From: Strobilurus pachycystidiatus
Lineage: Eukaryota; Basidiomycota; Agaricomycetes; Agaricales; Physalacriaceae
NCBI GenBank assembly: GCA_019915135.1
Contig: JAHLMK010000008.1
Span: forward strand, 1,054,001-1,118,000
DNA: 64,000 nt
Direction of reading: 5' to 3'
This document shows, in pieces, positions 21,952 through 33,755 of this stretch (position 1 is the first letter of the stretch; each line of letters starts with the position of its first letter). The position numbers were made by a program, and so were the translations under genes. The notes below the pieces were generated by a model. It ran no database searches, had not been told where the DNA came from, and saw only the letters and a program-made list of their open reading frames with translations.

Positions 21952-23271
21952 TCAAGACGGTCGAGAGGCAGTTGCCAGGCGCATCCGAAGATCCTTCAGC
22001 TGTTCTTCCATGCCCCGGCGCAGGTCTGCCTCCTCGTCAGCATCCCGTTCAGCTTCACGACGCTTCCTGGATTCCTCCTCCAATAGGAACTCGAGTGTCC
22101 TTGCACTGCCCTTGGCACGGGCCTCTGCGCCCTGCGCCTGCGCAAGCTGGTCCGTGAGGCGTATGGATAAAGACACAGCCTCGGCGGACTGCCGTCTAAG
22201 AGCCGCAATTTCGATCTGCAAGCGCTCAATCAGGTTACTTTTGGCGTCGTCGCTCGGATCAATGGGGAAGGGATTGCGGGACATGGTGTTCGACGAGGAA
22301 GACGCTACTGGATATTGTGACGCGACAGGATGCGATGGAGGCGGTTGGATTGGTCGGCGGTCGACTTGCATTGACGCGTCTTCTTCACTTTCGAATTCAT
22401 CTTCCTCCGTCCCCGGGGCTTCGTCGTCATAGTCTTCCTCCTCGTGCATAGAGCGATCCGTTGTCGGCGACCCATACGGCCCATCCTTATTCCGCGGCCG
22501 ACCTCTTTTCTTCGCTTGCAACGCAGCTTCCTTTTCTTTGTTGGGCCGCCCGCGCTTGCGGGGTCGCTTTGTGCCAGGAGGCGCAAGAAGGTTGACAGTC
22601 CAGTACGAGCCAAAGCCAGGATCTGTTACTGGTCTTGGCTGGCGTTCGAAGAGACGATTCAAGGACAGATGGTGCCGAACGGATTGCTGTCAGATGATAT
22701 GAGCGTCAGATATTGCCGAGTGACTGGATAATTCCGTACCTTCCATGTCGGACCCGCAGAGCGATAGTACGCGTATTTGCCCTCCATGGCAGCGTATATT
22801 TCTCGTATGGTGAGGCGCTTCCGCGGGCTACCGAGGATAGCGCAGCGTAGGATAACGGGCAGCGTGTGCTGTGGTCGTCCATCTGTGTCTGGCAGGCAGT
22901 CAAGCGTATCTAGCGAGCGTCAGCAAGGCACATGAAGGCTCGGCGGGGAGCGAGAAGATGCTTACCTGGGCAATTCACGTGAGGAGCATGCTCCTGGTAC
23001 TGCCATGGCTGCACTGAATCGTTTGGCTCTGGATCCAGCTGATCAACGTCCTGCATCGTTTCGAGGGTGTGATTACTGTTGGCGGAGGAAGGCGAAGCGG
23101 GGAGCTCTACAGCGGAAGGTGAAAGGGTATCTGCGTTGATGTCGAGTCGTCTGGGCAACAGTATGAGCGACGTCGTCGGACACGGCGGGCAAAAGGGCGG
23201 GAGACATACCTAGCTGCTAAGTGGCGCGAATCTTCAGAATTGTCATTGAGAATGTTCCTCAAACTCGACAT
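21952..23271 (-). CDS. forkhead (winged-helix) transcription factor
   Basis: Four exons: 23210..23271, 22966..23150, 22740..22909, 21952..22686; 383 residues. The forkhead domain spans about 84-185: LPVILRCAILGSPRKRLTIREIYAAMEGKY, YYRSAGPTWKQSVRHHLSLNRLFERQ (recognition helix) and DPGFGSYWTVNLLAPPGT followed by the basic wing KRPRKRGRP. The Q in WKQSVRHH replaces the usual N. A second basic AT-hook-like KKRGRPRNK follows, then an acidic region and a C-terminal coiled coil (about 290-375). Only 83 residues precede the domain and no FHA domain is present, so it is not a Fkh1/Fkh2-type protein; HCM1-like regulators are closer in layout. Targets are unknown. Confidence 0.92.
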
Positions 23272-23928
23272 TGAGAGGATTGTCGCGGAACAAAAGGAGA
23301 TGGGGGCTTGCAGAGCAGCGTCAACTGTCGATTTGGCCGCCGGACCAAGTGGCCGTATTTTCGCTGCACGACGCACGTAGGCAAGAGGCTCAGCTGTTGC
23401 TTGGGATATCGGTGGGGGGCACGGGGGGGCGATGGTCAGGTTGAGCGTGGCGGCGCCGCCAGGTATGAGTCTGGCAGATCCTAGCGCGATACTGTGGCAG
23501 AAAGGTCGAGGTGGTGGCCGGGACTGGGGAGCGCTTTGAGGCCGGTTTTGATTGCAGCGTCGGCTGCCGGACGAGCAGAGAAAGTGGCCTTGCTTTGCGA
23601 GGACGGCGGCGGGGGGTTCAGCTGCCGCTCTGGATCGCGGTCGGGGAAGGCGAGAGACGATGGTACGTGTGGGCGTCGGTTATTTGCCAACTCTGCTTAT
23701 TAACCTGATCCCTCGCCGAGAGATCAGAGATGTGGATGTCACGGACGGCGCTCAATAGATCCGGCTCCCAAGAGATCACAATGCATCTCACATATGGGGA
23801 TACGAATACACACTCCCACAAAAGAAAACATATCCCATCAAAACGGAAGCAGATGATACATATCTCCTACTAGCTCCTACTGGGCGCGGAGTCGTCGTAC
23901 TGTACATGTGAACTGTCTACACTGTCTA
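23272..23928. other. forkhead promoter and adjoining 3' UTR
   Basis: GC-rich upstream region with overlapping short frames in several phases but no coding support. Confidence 0.45.
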
Positions 23929-26900
23929 TCAGAGCCCATACTGATCAAAGTTATACGGATACTGCATCCCCGCACCCGCCCCATTGGGCTGCAGCCACTC
24001 TTCTCCCGCTTGACCAAACATGTCTGCCATGTTCATGGGTGGCGGCAGTGTGTTCGCGTCTATGGGTCCTGGTACAACGGGGGATAGCGGTTGGGAGCCC
24101 CCTTGGCCCTGGCCATTTCGCGGCCACCACTCGTATCCCGGATAGTACGAAGTTGATGGTTCGATACCCGGAATATCGAGTCCCAGCATGTGAGCCATGA
24201 GCCGCGTGTTCAAGTCTTGAACCCCTGGCTCCGTTTGCATCTGTTCTGTCGGAGGAGTGCTGCGATTCAGTCCACTGCCAAAGGCCTCGCGCTGCAGGTA
24301 ATCCGACGCTTTCTCCGGCGCGAATGCTACCTCAGCTTGCCGCTTCTGCCCCCCCGCAGAGCTGCTACTGTTCTGGGCTTGAGGGTTGTCGCTTGATAGC
24401 TGGACACCACTCAATAGATCCCAGGCACGAGCGGCACTCGGCCAAACAACCTAGTACTTCAATCAGCCGCGTTCTTCTGATATTGACCCAATCACCCACC
24501 TCCATCTCCTTCAGTGCGTCTAGACATTGGCGCAGGCCCAGAGACGCCTGAACGTTCGACGGCCGAAGGGTTACTATGTATGGAGTCAATTGTTACGTCC
24601 CGGAACAAGGGAATCAACAACAAACATGTCAGGATATGCATGATGCTGTAAATCGTGAATCAGCTCAATTCATAGAGCGGCATTACGATGCCCTCACCCA
24701 GCAGTGAGAATGTAGGACGTAATGAACGGGGAACTGCGTTTGAGGGTAAAAGTCTCGCGGTAAGCGGTGACTATGAATACAAAGTTAGCGTCTTCCTGCC
24801 GTCAGGCAAGATCGGCAAAACTTGCCTATTGTGGCAATGTGACTCGCGGCTCCTTGTGCCAGATCGAAGGCCTTGAGCTCTTGGGTCGTTTGCTTAGTTG
24901 TAAAGTCGACGCTAGAACCGTATACGAGGTCAGCCTAGGCCGAGACACCAGACATGAGGGTTATCTACCCTTTCCAGTTGGGAATACTGTGGCCACAATC
25001 AGTCAGCATTGATTCGCAACAACAACGCGTAAATCACTTACAATGCACGATTGAGAAGAAGCACCGTACCCCAGTACCTGATATGTAGAAACAGCACATG
25101 GGGAGGTGGAACTTTCCGTTTGTTTGCTGAATCATAACGAAGATGCTCGGGTAAACTGATGTACCACTGATCCAGTTGAGTTTCGAAGCTCGCCAGAAGT
25201 GCTCGTCGGGAGACGCCTGGTGTTGGACGGACTGGATAGATTTTTGATATGATGGCTCCAAGGATGACACCTGGATGAATGCATGTTAGATGTGTGATAC
25301 TATCACAAACAGAAGCTACTCACACAATGTCGCGGTGCCTCGGAAACAGCTCATGACCACGTTCGGGGTAGGTGGATAAGTCACGCTCGCCGAATCCAAT
25401 GACAATGGCCGCCAAGGTTGCTGCTCCTCAGCCTGAAATCCGAGTCAACAGGAAGACACAAATCACCGAATTACGCTAGACGTACCAGAGTCACAGCGGG
25501 GATTGGGGCATCAAAATCATCGTCACGAATTATGATGGGGCGTCCTGCATACAATTGTAAAAGGCTGTCTGCTGAAACAAGGTCCTGCTCACCCATGTAG
25601 ATAGAGCCATATCTATCAACCAGTCCGACGTCAGTTGCCGTACTATAGGGGAAAAACACGCCACCGACCTGTCAGCGAGGGTACACACCCACCAGATCTG
25701 TCGTCGAGTCTGCGTCTCTTCAGCGGTAAACATTGCTTCCCCGTGTATCTTCCAGTTGTCGGAATTGCGATTTAATCCTAGGTCAATGGCCTGATGTGAT
25801 GTCAGTGCATCTGAACGACATGGGACATTGTTCAATTACCATGCGAATGGCCATTCCTGCGCATTTAAGTTGAAGAAAATTCCACATTGCCGAGGAACGA
25901 AGACGCGCACCGATATATATCCAACCCTGTTCCATACTGCCAATGCCAAACTCCCGGTAGCCTAGAAGTAGGAGTGCCTGAACCGTCGACGGTCGTGACC
26001 GATGAAATATTTTAGCTACGCTGTGTCAGGACCACGGTTCAAGCATACGAAAGAAAAACGTACTGAGTATAGTCCTGGCACTTTCTTGATAGTTGCGTCC
26101 GGCCTCCCACATCTTTCCTGGTGCCGGTAGGGGTAATTCGAGATCGGAAAATCGTGCAGTTATAGCGAACATAGAGAGGAGAAGTAAAGGTGACAGTCGT
26201 TGAGAAGCTTCGGGCTTGGGAGATCCATCTCTGGGGCTATCACGGGAAAGAAGCATTTCTCTGCCATGATAAGATGAGATGGCGTCAAAGCAAAGACGTA
26301 GTGTACATACCCTTGACGCCTACCAAAAGGTTAACATGCAAGTTTTGAACGACTACAGAAGACATACCACGAGCGATAGTCGGCCAAGAATCGGGCCTTG
26401 TGTATCACTGGGAATACTGGATGGATGTAGACAAAGAACAGCTCGATTAGATGATCTTGGATATGAGTGGGCGGTAATTGTGCGTTGATATCCTCCTCCT
26501 GCATAACATGGAGAATATGGTCCTTGGATGGTGGCCAAACTCTCGCCATAGGCATTCTCCTTCACAGGAACGTCAGTCGCTTGAGCGCAACAGTCATATA
26601 AAGACGCACCATACTCCTCCTTCGTTACGGTCGTCTGTGCGATTGTTCTGGCTCAGTAGATGCAAGCCGCTTACTCTGCCATGGTATCGAATCTATCCCT
26701 CGTCATTTGCGTGGACATCTGAGTTCCGGACTCTACGCACCTCCTGATTCTCATCCAAGGATAATGCACCGATATGTTCGGTCGCGCTATTTACTGCATC
26801 CTGCTCCTCATTTTCTATTGGACAAGATTAGTGCAACACGGCGTTAGTTGTGCTACGAGCATACCGGAGACAGGATCCATAGTGTACATGTTGCTCCAAT

Positions 26901-27892
26901 CTGGATTGCTCGGAGCATCGTTCGAAGTGTGATTGAGTCGTCTTTTTTGTGATATCGGTTCGCTATTCAGAGAACTATTGGAGGAGGAAGGTAATCGAGA
27001 CAATGACGGGGAGGAAGGGGAGGATGAATTGGTGGACCCAGATGACAACCGGGCCGCCAGGTTATCCTGCCATTCTGGTGTAGGCACCACTGAGAGACCA
27101 CGATCTGATATACCATCAGCGGTGACTCCGTCGGATCAAACAAGTCTTACCTAGCGCGGAGGAGACCTTTTCACGCGATACCCTTGATTGTCTTCGTGAA
27201 CGTGAGGTATCTCTTGTTGGTGAGACTTCGTTGCTTCGGAGAACAGATGCGAAGAAATCTTCCTTGGTGGCGCCCGTCCGCTTGCTTCGACCCGAGGGAC
27301 CCTATCGCCGATACCGTGTCAGCTGGCTCATCGTGTTATTGACAAGTCGTAAGCTCACGTATGGGCCCGTGTCAACTCTCCCCAGAATCTCCCGCGCTAG
27401 GTCGTCCTGTCGTAGCTCAGATACAATGCCTTGGACACGGGGATCCGTGCACTGGATGATTGCGCCCAGTAGAGATTCGACCTGATGCCATCTCTGTTCG
27501 ATAGCATGGATGTAGCCTTTGGGTGGACCGCGCTTATAGCTCGGGCCTGATAGAGCATCAGCATGCTTGGCAGCACTTTGATAAGGAATATACCCAGAAA
27601 TGTGCAGGCTGCCCACGAAAGACAAATCAGTATACATTGGGCGAGTCAAGATGATTCAGCTTGACCTGTCCCTGCCTGAGTACAACTCTTGCACTGCGTT
27701 GAGTCCCCAGGTCCTCGTTCACACTTGCTTTTCGTCTTTCTGCATTGGTCGCAGGCTGATACGAAGCAGATCAAGAAATGCAACTGACCGCGAGACACGA
27801 TACGGACCTCTACTGCTCCTTTTTCTGTTATTTGTCTGCTGTTCCGGAGTCGCCTCGTCTTCAGATGGCTCGCTGTCGTGCCATTGATCCAT
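23929..27892 (-). CDS. Zn(II)2Cys6 fungal transcription factor
   Basis: 925 residues in 24 exons: 27808..27892, 27666..27755, 27594..27608, 27359..27546, 27151..27301, 26865..27104, 26741..26814, 26610..26692, 26368..26559, 26311..26319, 26064..26260, 25911..26015, 25840..25856, 25669..25790, 25593..25612, 25486..25544, 25324..25432, 25042..25270, 24969..24986, 24826..24911, 24698..24770, 24626..24645, 24500..24573, 23929..24450. All phases close. The binuclear zinc cluster is SSRACDQCRKTKSKCER...CKSCTQAGTACTF (about 27-64), followed by a short linker. The fungal-specific regulatory domain (PF04082 type) is at about 360-620: IELFFVYIHPVFPVIHKARF, GIGSMEQGW, IDLGLNRNSDNW, RRQIWWVCTLADRYGSIYMGRP, DDDFDAPIP. 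The C-terminus is Pro/Gly-rich. It includes a 9-nt microexon (26311-26319) and a GC-AG intron (24771-24825). The regulated pathway is not indicated by its neighbours. Confidence 0.92.
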
Positions 27893-28282
27893 ACTTTACA
27901 GGAGAAGAGTGGGAAAGAGGGAAATAATAGAGAGCGCTAGCTAGAATAAAGTAACTTAGAAGTACAGGTGAGAGAAGTGAAGAAAGATGATCGTATAAAA
28001 CGGGTAATCCCCCTCACGAATGTCGGAGGCGTCGGACGATGAAATTACTTAGGGTTAATTTAGGTCACGACGCCAAGTAAACAGCATGACAAATATTGTG
28101 TATCTCTCTCTCATCAAGCCCAGTGCTTGCCTTGAACGCCGGCGAATCAAATTCAATACCATTGAGTTCCAAACTGGTCCCAGCTACAAAGCAGTCCAAT
28201 CTCCGGATCCAGAAGGATTCACAGCTCGTATTTACCTCACCCGATCCAATTTGCGCGTTACTTCTGCTCTCGCTTGGTCCCG
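27893..28282. other. intergenic, Zn2Cys6 factor promoter
   Basis: No gene seen; upstream region of the minus-strand factor plus the 3' UTR of the NIPSNAP gene. Confidence 0.5.
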
Positions 28283-29484
28283 TCATTTTAAAGGACTGTA
28301 CGGGAGGGGGCTCAACACGAACGAATCCATGTACTTGGCCAGTTGCGAGGTCTGTAATGTCAGTAAGGCAGGAAGACACTCGAAACCCATCGATAGCTTA
28401 CTTTATCGACCGTTTCGGCCCACCCATCAAGTTGCCAGGCTTTCTCTCGCGTCTCCTTACGCGCCTCTAGACTTCTATGGGCCAGCTTCAGCGACGGATC
28501 AAACGTGAGATAACAATGTGGAAATTGGAACGGTGACTCAAGCAGGGGCAGGTGAAATTAGTGTGGAAATCAGCTTACGGGTATTGCCACATATGATGGA
28601 CCTGATGTAGACGTCCGATTTGCGAGAACCAAGCGCCCACAGGAGCGACAAATTGACGTCGGGCCTCAATTCCTCTCCGCCTGAAGATGACATCAGTACA
28701 CACGCGAGTGTCTCGGCGAATCGATTGGCTACCAAGCGTGCTCCCATTCAAGAAGGGTACCTGGCTTGAGCTGGTAGGTACGGAGTTCGAATATACCACC
28801 CTGCGCGTGCGGCGGAGCTGACGGGAAAAAAGCGAACTCCTGATTCAGTTGGCTAGAGCGTGAATTGAGGTAAGGAAGCATGGCTTTGTAGGCCTCGAGA
28901 TGCTGCGGGAAGCGTGTCAATGGCATGGCAAAGGCAGCAAAGGCTAAACGGGATACCTCGGAAGTCTTGAGCATTTGGGCAGTCTTGTCGTAGCCTCCGT
29001 AATGTTCGTATTCCAAGATGTGAAAGAAAGTATCCTGTTCGCCAACAATTGTTTCCCAACTTCCCGTCAGTTTGACATGCAGTTTGGCGTCGTCCTTGAC
29101 ACCGGTGTAATAGCGCTCCCTACAGTGCATGAGTAGACTTGACGGTGGCATGCAAACGTGGCATACGTACGCTGCTTTCTTGTACTCTTCTAATTTATCA
29201 GGCTTAACCCTGTGAGCTAGAAAGTTTCGGTGAACAACAAGGCCTGCTTCGGCAGCATAGCTCCTCACTCTCAAACCCGTGAATGTATTTGTGTCTGCCA
29301 ATGATACGGCTGTGTTGAAGAACGTCGGCGTCTCCCGCCATCTTGGCCGATGGATTGCCATGGAGGAGATTCTTCAAAGACAAATAGTTCAGACAGCGGT
29401 ACAAGAACAGCAGATTATAGCAACCTGTACCGATATAGAACGATTTCCAAAGGATGAAGCGAGTCGAGTAGGCTGTCTAAGCAT
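28283..29484 (-). CDS. NIPSNAP-family mitochondrial protein
   Basis: Seven exons: 29425..29484, 29269..29371, 29171..29216, 28733..29119, 28579..28680, 28402..28474, 28283..28351; 279 residues. The first exon (MLRQPTRLASSFGNRSISVQ) is a good mitochondrial presequence. Then NLLHGNPSAKMAGDADV, HSRIIGRHKYIHGFETHRVKP, LTGSWETIVGEQDTFFHILE, the NIPSNAP domain IFELRTYQLKPGTLLEWEHAW, GAWFSQIGRLHQVHHMWQYP and the family ending LSPLPYSPLK. Animal NIPSNAP1/2 sit in mitochondria and mark damaged organelles for mitophagy; the fungal role is unknown. Exon 2/3 was joined at GTGAGG...TCTAG (52 nt), the only pair restoring HGFETHRVKP. One intron of 104 nt is unusually long here. Confidence 0.93.
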
Positions 29485-29803
29485 GGTCAAGAAGTCGAGT
29501 GATGGAAGGAAAGTAACCTGCGTGATAAACCGCTTAAAGCCGTGTTTATTCCACGGTGACGTAGGCGGGGCATCAAACATTTCATTCTACAGATGTCCGC
29601 ATCCACATTTCGTATATACACCACTTGACACCTACATCCAGCTGCAGTCTCAAACTAAACAGCTGAGCAGCTAAATTGGTGCGCCCGTCGTTACACGACC
29701 CAACACTAATTCTACACTCCTGTACGTTATTTCGCCAGGGAAAGAACGACGCAACTCTAGCGGTACAGTATACGTTATGAGGAACGGACACCTGTGGAGA
29801 TGT
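29485..29803. other. intergenic between NIPSNAP and glycosyltransferase genes
   Basis: NIPSNAP upstream region and the 3' UTR of the next minus-strand gene; nothing else seen. Confidence 0.5.
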
Positions 29804-31373
29804 TTAGCCTATTAGTATATAGCAGGCGACAGTCGAAGATTTGCGCACAGGGTCCCGACCATTGTCCGGAGAAATCTCGAAAACGGATCGCGGGAGGATC
29901 TCGTCCGCCGTCGCGGCATCAACAATCACAACCATCTCAACACACTGCGAATCCAGACCTAATGGTCGAAGAGTATCCAAGGTGATAAATTCGCCATTGC
30001 TACCATCTGAAGGCTGAGTATGACTCTAGTCATCAGGAGAAGATCCTCACTATTCAAACTTTCGAAAAAGGTCTCAGGACGACCGTCAACGGCATACGAC
30101 GGTGGGTGATCCAAATAATGCTGCAAGACGTGGTGTGGGGTTCTCGACCTAATCTGCTCTTCTAGCAACAGCATTTGGTCGACTACCCTTGCTGGTGTAT
30201 TCGTTACATCGTCTGGAAGAGTTAGTATATTGGTTTCCATCAGACATGGTACGCCGAGACAAGGAGAGCGAGAGATTCGACGGCCAGAACGACCGGTGAA
30301 GTCCGTCTGAAGATTGACAAAAGAGAGATCCAGGCGACTTTCGCGAACTACCATGCCTAGCAGTTCTGTGGCTTTTATCTTTGATACGTCAGATGCAGGA
30401 GCCTGGCAAGCAGTTCTGTCCTTACAAAATGTCGCCTGTTTCTCTCGTCCCCTTCCGTCCCAACAGTGAAGGCCTCACCGCCACCGAGCCCAATTCCTTG
30501 ATCAAACCATATCTCGGGGACGGTATTGCGCAGGATAGAGAAATAGTTGTCGGCCATCTTCTGTTCTTCTTCAGTCATATTGAGACTTTTCATGGCAACC
30601 AGAAAGTCAACAGCCAGAGAGCGAGGGAAGATAGCTCCATGCCCTAACCATGCCAGCGATGTATGTATAGATGAGCCAACCCGTGTCGTCTTCAGGCGGC
30701 TGGAAAGCATTTCGTGAGGTGGGAGGACGTAGATAGCCTCCGATCCCAAAGACATACGCGAGCGCATAGCGTGAATTACTTCGGGCAACACAAGATAATC
30801 GTCGTCCTGGTATCATATCTGAGAGGTTGAAGCGCGAGGAGAGATTGAACGAGACAAAACCTGGACGAAGCAGTATGGCGTTTCTGCACGAGCACAAGCC
30901 AAGAAACGCGCTTGGAAGTACACATTGGCAGGAGAGTTGTAGACTTTGAGCCTCCTGTTACTGCATTCCGCAAAGTCCTTCACATTTGATAGTCATTACT
31001 CGATTCAAGGGGAAGAAGAGTGACCTACAGCTTCTGAGAGCCTCTGAGGACTATTGTTCCACACAAAGACTGTATGTATAGTGTTCTCCAGTGATTGTGC
31101 ACAGAGCGTAGAGACTATGAGCACAACATTTTGGAATCGGGACCAGTTCAAAACAATGGCGGTAGTATCGGGTTCGCCGCTCTTCTGGTACACTCCGGCG
31201 CGTCCTGGCAAGCCAACGCTGACATTGATGTGACCGGTGAACCAGTCGTGCTTCAAGTTGACCCAGCTCAAGCCAAATGAGGCATAGTCCGAACAGCGCG
31301 TATGAAAGCAGCCAATGGAGACGGATATGAGAGCGAGAAGTAACGACAGAAAGTGACGTCTTTCAAAAATCAT
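29804..31373 (-). CDS. type II membrane protein, putative glycosyltransferase
   Basis: Five exons: 31029..31373, 30861..30977, 30426..30806, 30051..30378, 29804..30006; 457 residues. The N-terminus has one hydrophobic segment (HFLSLLLALISVSIGCF) without a clear cleavage site, as in Golgi type II enzymes. The body follows the order of nucleotide-sugar transferases: TAIVLNWSRFQNVVLIV, TVFVWNNSP, NSPANVYFQARFLACARA, then YCFVQDDDYLVLPEV, where DDD is a probable DxD metal/nucleotide site, then HTSLAWLGHGAIFPRS, MADNYFSILRN and EIWFDQGIGLGGGEAF. I recognise this as a fungal family resembling GT-A transferases but cannot name donor, acceptor or CAZy class. The exon-4/5 junction (44-nt intron) was chosen because it opens 67 further coding-like codons beyond an earlier in-frame end at 29959. 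Confidence 0.72.
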
Positions 31374-31597
31374 GTATCAGAGCGATGTCAATGGTTCCGT
31401 CCAGGTTCCGTCGACCAAGGAGTGGATCGTTGCTTTGTGATGAACGGAAGTAAACCCGAACTCGGATTTGCAAGGCCGTCGACTGCCGCATGGCTGACTC
31501 ACTTGCTTCTCTCCCCTTACCGAGTGCCCGTTCATTTTCCCCGAGTGTCACCCTACAGTCTAGATACATGGAGACGTAGCTCAATCGTCTGGACAAC
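31374..31597. promoter_or_regulatory. divergent promoter (glycosyltransferase / MoaA-MoaC)
   Basis: 224 bp between two start codons on opposite strands; must carry both promoters. No specific element identified. Confidence 0.55.
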
Positions 31598-33693
31598 ATG
31601 CATCAACCTTTGTGGCGCCTATACACCTGCAGGAGCGTGTTGCGGATGCAAAGTTACGGTACTCTGGCACAGAAACACGCCCAAGTAAGATCAATTCAAC
31701 GTACCTTGGCGGTCTAGACTGCTAAATGTCTGACAACAGACTAGAATCGCAGAAATCGACTCCCTTCGGCCCTTCTCACCCTCATTAATCGACACATTCG
31801 GGCGCCATCATGACTATCTTCGTCTTTCCCTGACGGAACGATGCAATCTTCGATGTGCGTCGATACGTTCCCGTGCAGCACCCCTTTGTCTGACCAGCGT
31901 ACGTGAACTCGTATAGGCTTCTATTGCATGCCTGAAGAAGGAGTGGAACTGTCTCCCCACACTTTGACCAACGCGGAGATTCTTCGTCTAGCTGCCCTCT
32001 TTGTCAAGAGCGGCGTAACGAAGATCAGACTCACAGGCGGCGAACCCACTGTCCGCAAAGGCCTCGATGAAATTATCGGTTAGCCATCGTCGATGTGCCT
32101 CTGCCAGTATACTCAAGGTCCGGTTAGCTGGCTTAGATGAGCTCCGACCTTACGGTCTGAAGGCGATTGCAATGACGACCAATGGACTGGCTCTTCCGCG
32201 AAAACTGCCATCGTTGATTGAGAACGGTCTCACTCACTTGAATCTGAGGTAAGTATCTCCCCCGAATTCAAATTGCGCAAGTTCATCGAAAAAAGCCTTG
32301 ACACCTTAGATCCTTTCAAATTCGAGCTAATTACCCGTCGAAGAGGTCATGAAGCAGTTCTGAAGTCTCTGCATGCCGCTTTGGCATCTCCAAAATTGAT
32401 ATCTGTGAAGCTGAACGTGGTCGTGATTCAGGGTCTCAACGATAGCGAAGTCATCGACTTCGTCGAATTGACAAAGGAGCACAGACTATCCGTTCGCTTC
32501 ATCGAGTTCATGCCTTTCACAGGTAGGCCCTCCATTTCTTGGCAAGCGAACATTGATATGAAGGTTTAGGCAACTCGTGGAACAAGAAGAAGATGGTTCC
32601 TTCTGACGAGCTTCTGCATCGTATCAGAAACTGTTACCACATCGAGCGCACAGCCGATGAAGTCAATGACACTGCTCGCTCATGGCAGGTACCGGGCTAT
32701 GCGGGGTCATTTGGTTTCATTAGTAGCATGTCAGATCATTTCTGTTCATCTTGCAATCGTCTACGAGTAACGGCCGATGGGCAAATCAAGGTAGAAATTA
32801 CCGAGTTGGCCCAGCTTGTTTGAAGTCTAGCGCTGACCGGTATGCTAGGTCTGCCTCTTTGATGCTAAGGAGGTCTCTTTGAGGGACGAGATGCGACGAG
32901 GTGCTTCAAACGAGGAACTTCTCAAAATTGTCGGGCGAGCTGTTTCTGGCAAACAGGAAAAGCATGCTCATATGGACGATATCGACGTCGTGAACAATCG
33001 TCCTATGATCCTAATTGGTGGTTGAGTTCTCCTTTTGTACTTGGCATTGAATCCCAACGTGACTGTTTTCTTATACCCTTGTCAGGCCTCGGTTCCCCAC
33101 CACGCCGGTCACATCTCCGGCGTCCTACTGCCATCTGGCAAACGCGATCATATAGTACCAAATTGACCCACCTCGACGACACGGGACATGCGGGCATGGT
33201 GGATGTCTCTGCCAAGAACGTTACCTCGCGCACGGCGACAGCCACTGGCCGTATCTTCATCCCTGCCATCGCGTATCAGCTCATAACTGATACTTATCCG
33301 ATTTCACCATCCGACGAGCTAATCGACGCCGCGGATAAGGCGCGCCGCAAGGGAGATGCACTCACAGTGGCCCAACTCGCTGCCATCATGGGTTCGAAGC
33401 GCACCTCGGATCTGATTCCACTCTGCCATCCCCTTCCCCTTACTAACATACAAGTCCAACTCGTACCGGAGCCTCCTTCAGATGTGGAATCTCGTTACAG
33501 CGTTGTTTGCCGAGCAACGGTGTCATGCGAAGGAAAGACAGGCGTTGAAATGGAGGCATTAACCGCTGTCTCCGTGGGTCTACTTACCATGTGGGACATG
33601 CTCAAGGCCGTGGCGGGGAAGGAAATGGAGATTGGCGAGATCAAAGTGACACGGAAATCCGGAGGCAAGAGCGACGACTTCCTTAGGGAATAA
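31598..33693 (+). CDS. MOCS1: MoaA-MoaC fusion, molybdenum cofactor biosynthesis
   Basis: Eight exons: 31598..31684, 31740..31854, 31917..32078, 32128..32248, 32296..32522, 32570..32790, 32849..33020, 33086..33693; 570 residues. It converts GTP to cyclic pyranopterin monophosphate. Residues 1-30 look like a mitochondrial presequence. The MoaA half has the radical-SAM triad [16 protein letters not shown] (Cys about 64, 68, 71), [11 protein letters not shown], and the second cluster [10 protein letters not shown]...VCLF. Gly-Gly ends this half (MILIGG, about 368). The MoaC half has [32 protein letters not shown] and [20 protein letters not shown]. The linker ([20 protein letters not shown]) is Arg-rich without acidic residues. 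Fungal cnxABC loci encode similar fusions. Intron 7 falls exactly at Gly-Gly and reads into a stop if retained. Molybdoenzymes such as nitrate reductase depend on the product. Confidence 0.95.
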
Positions 33694-33755
33694 AAATGAT
33701 ATACAGCATCCACATGTCTGTATGTGGTTCATACTTCCATTTGGGTCCGCCTCTC

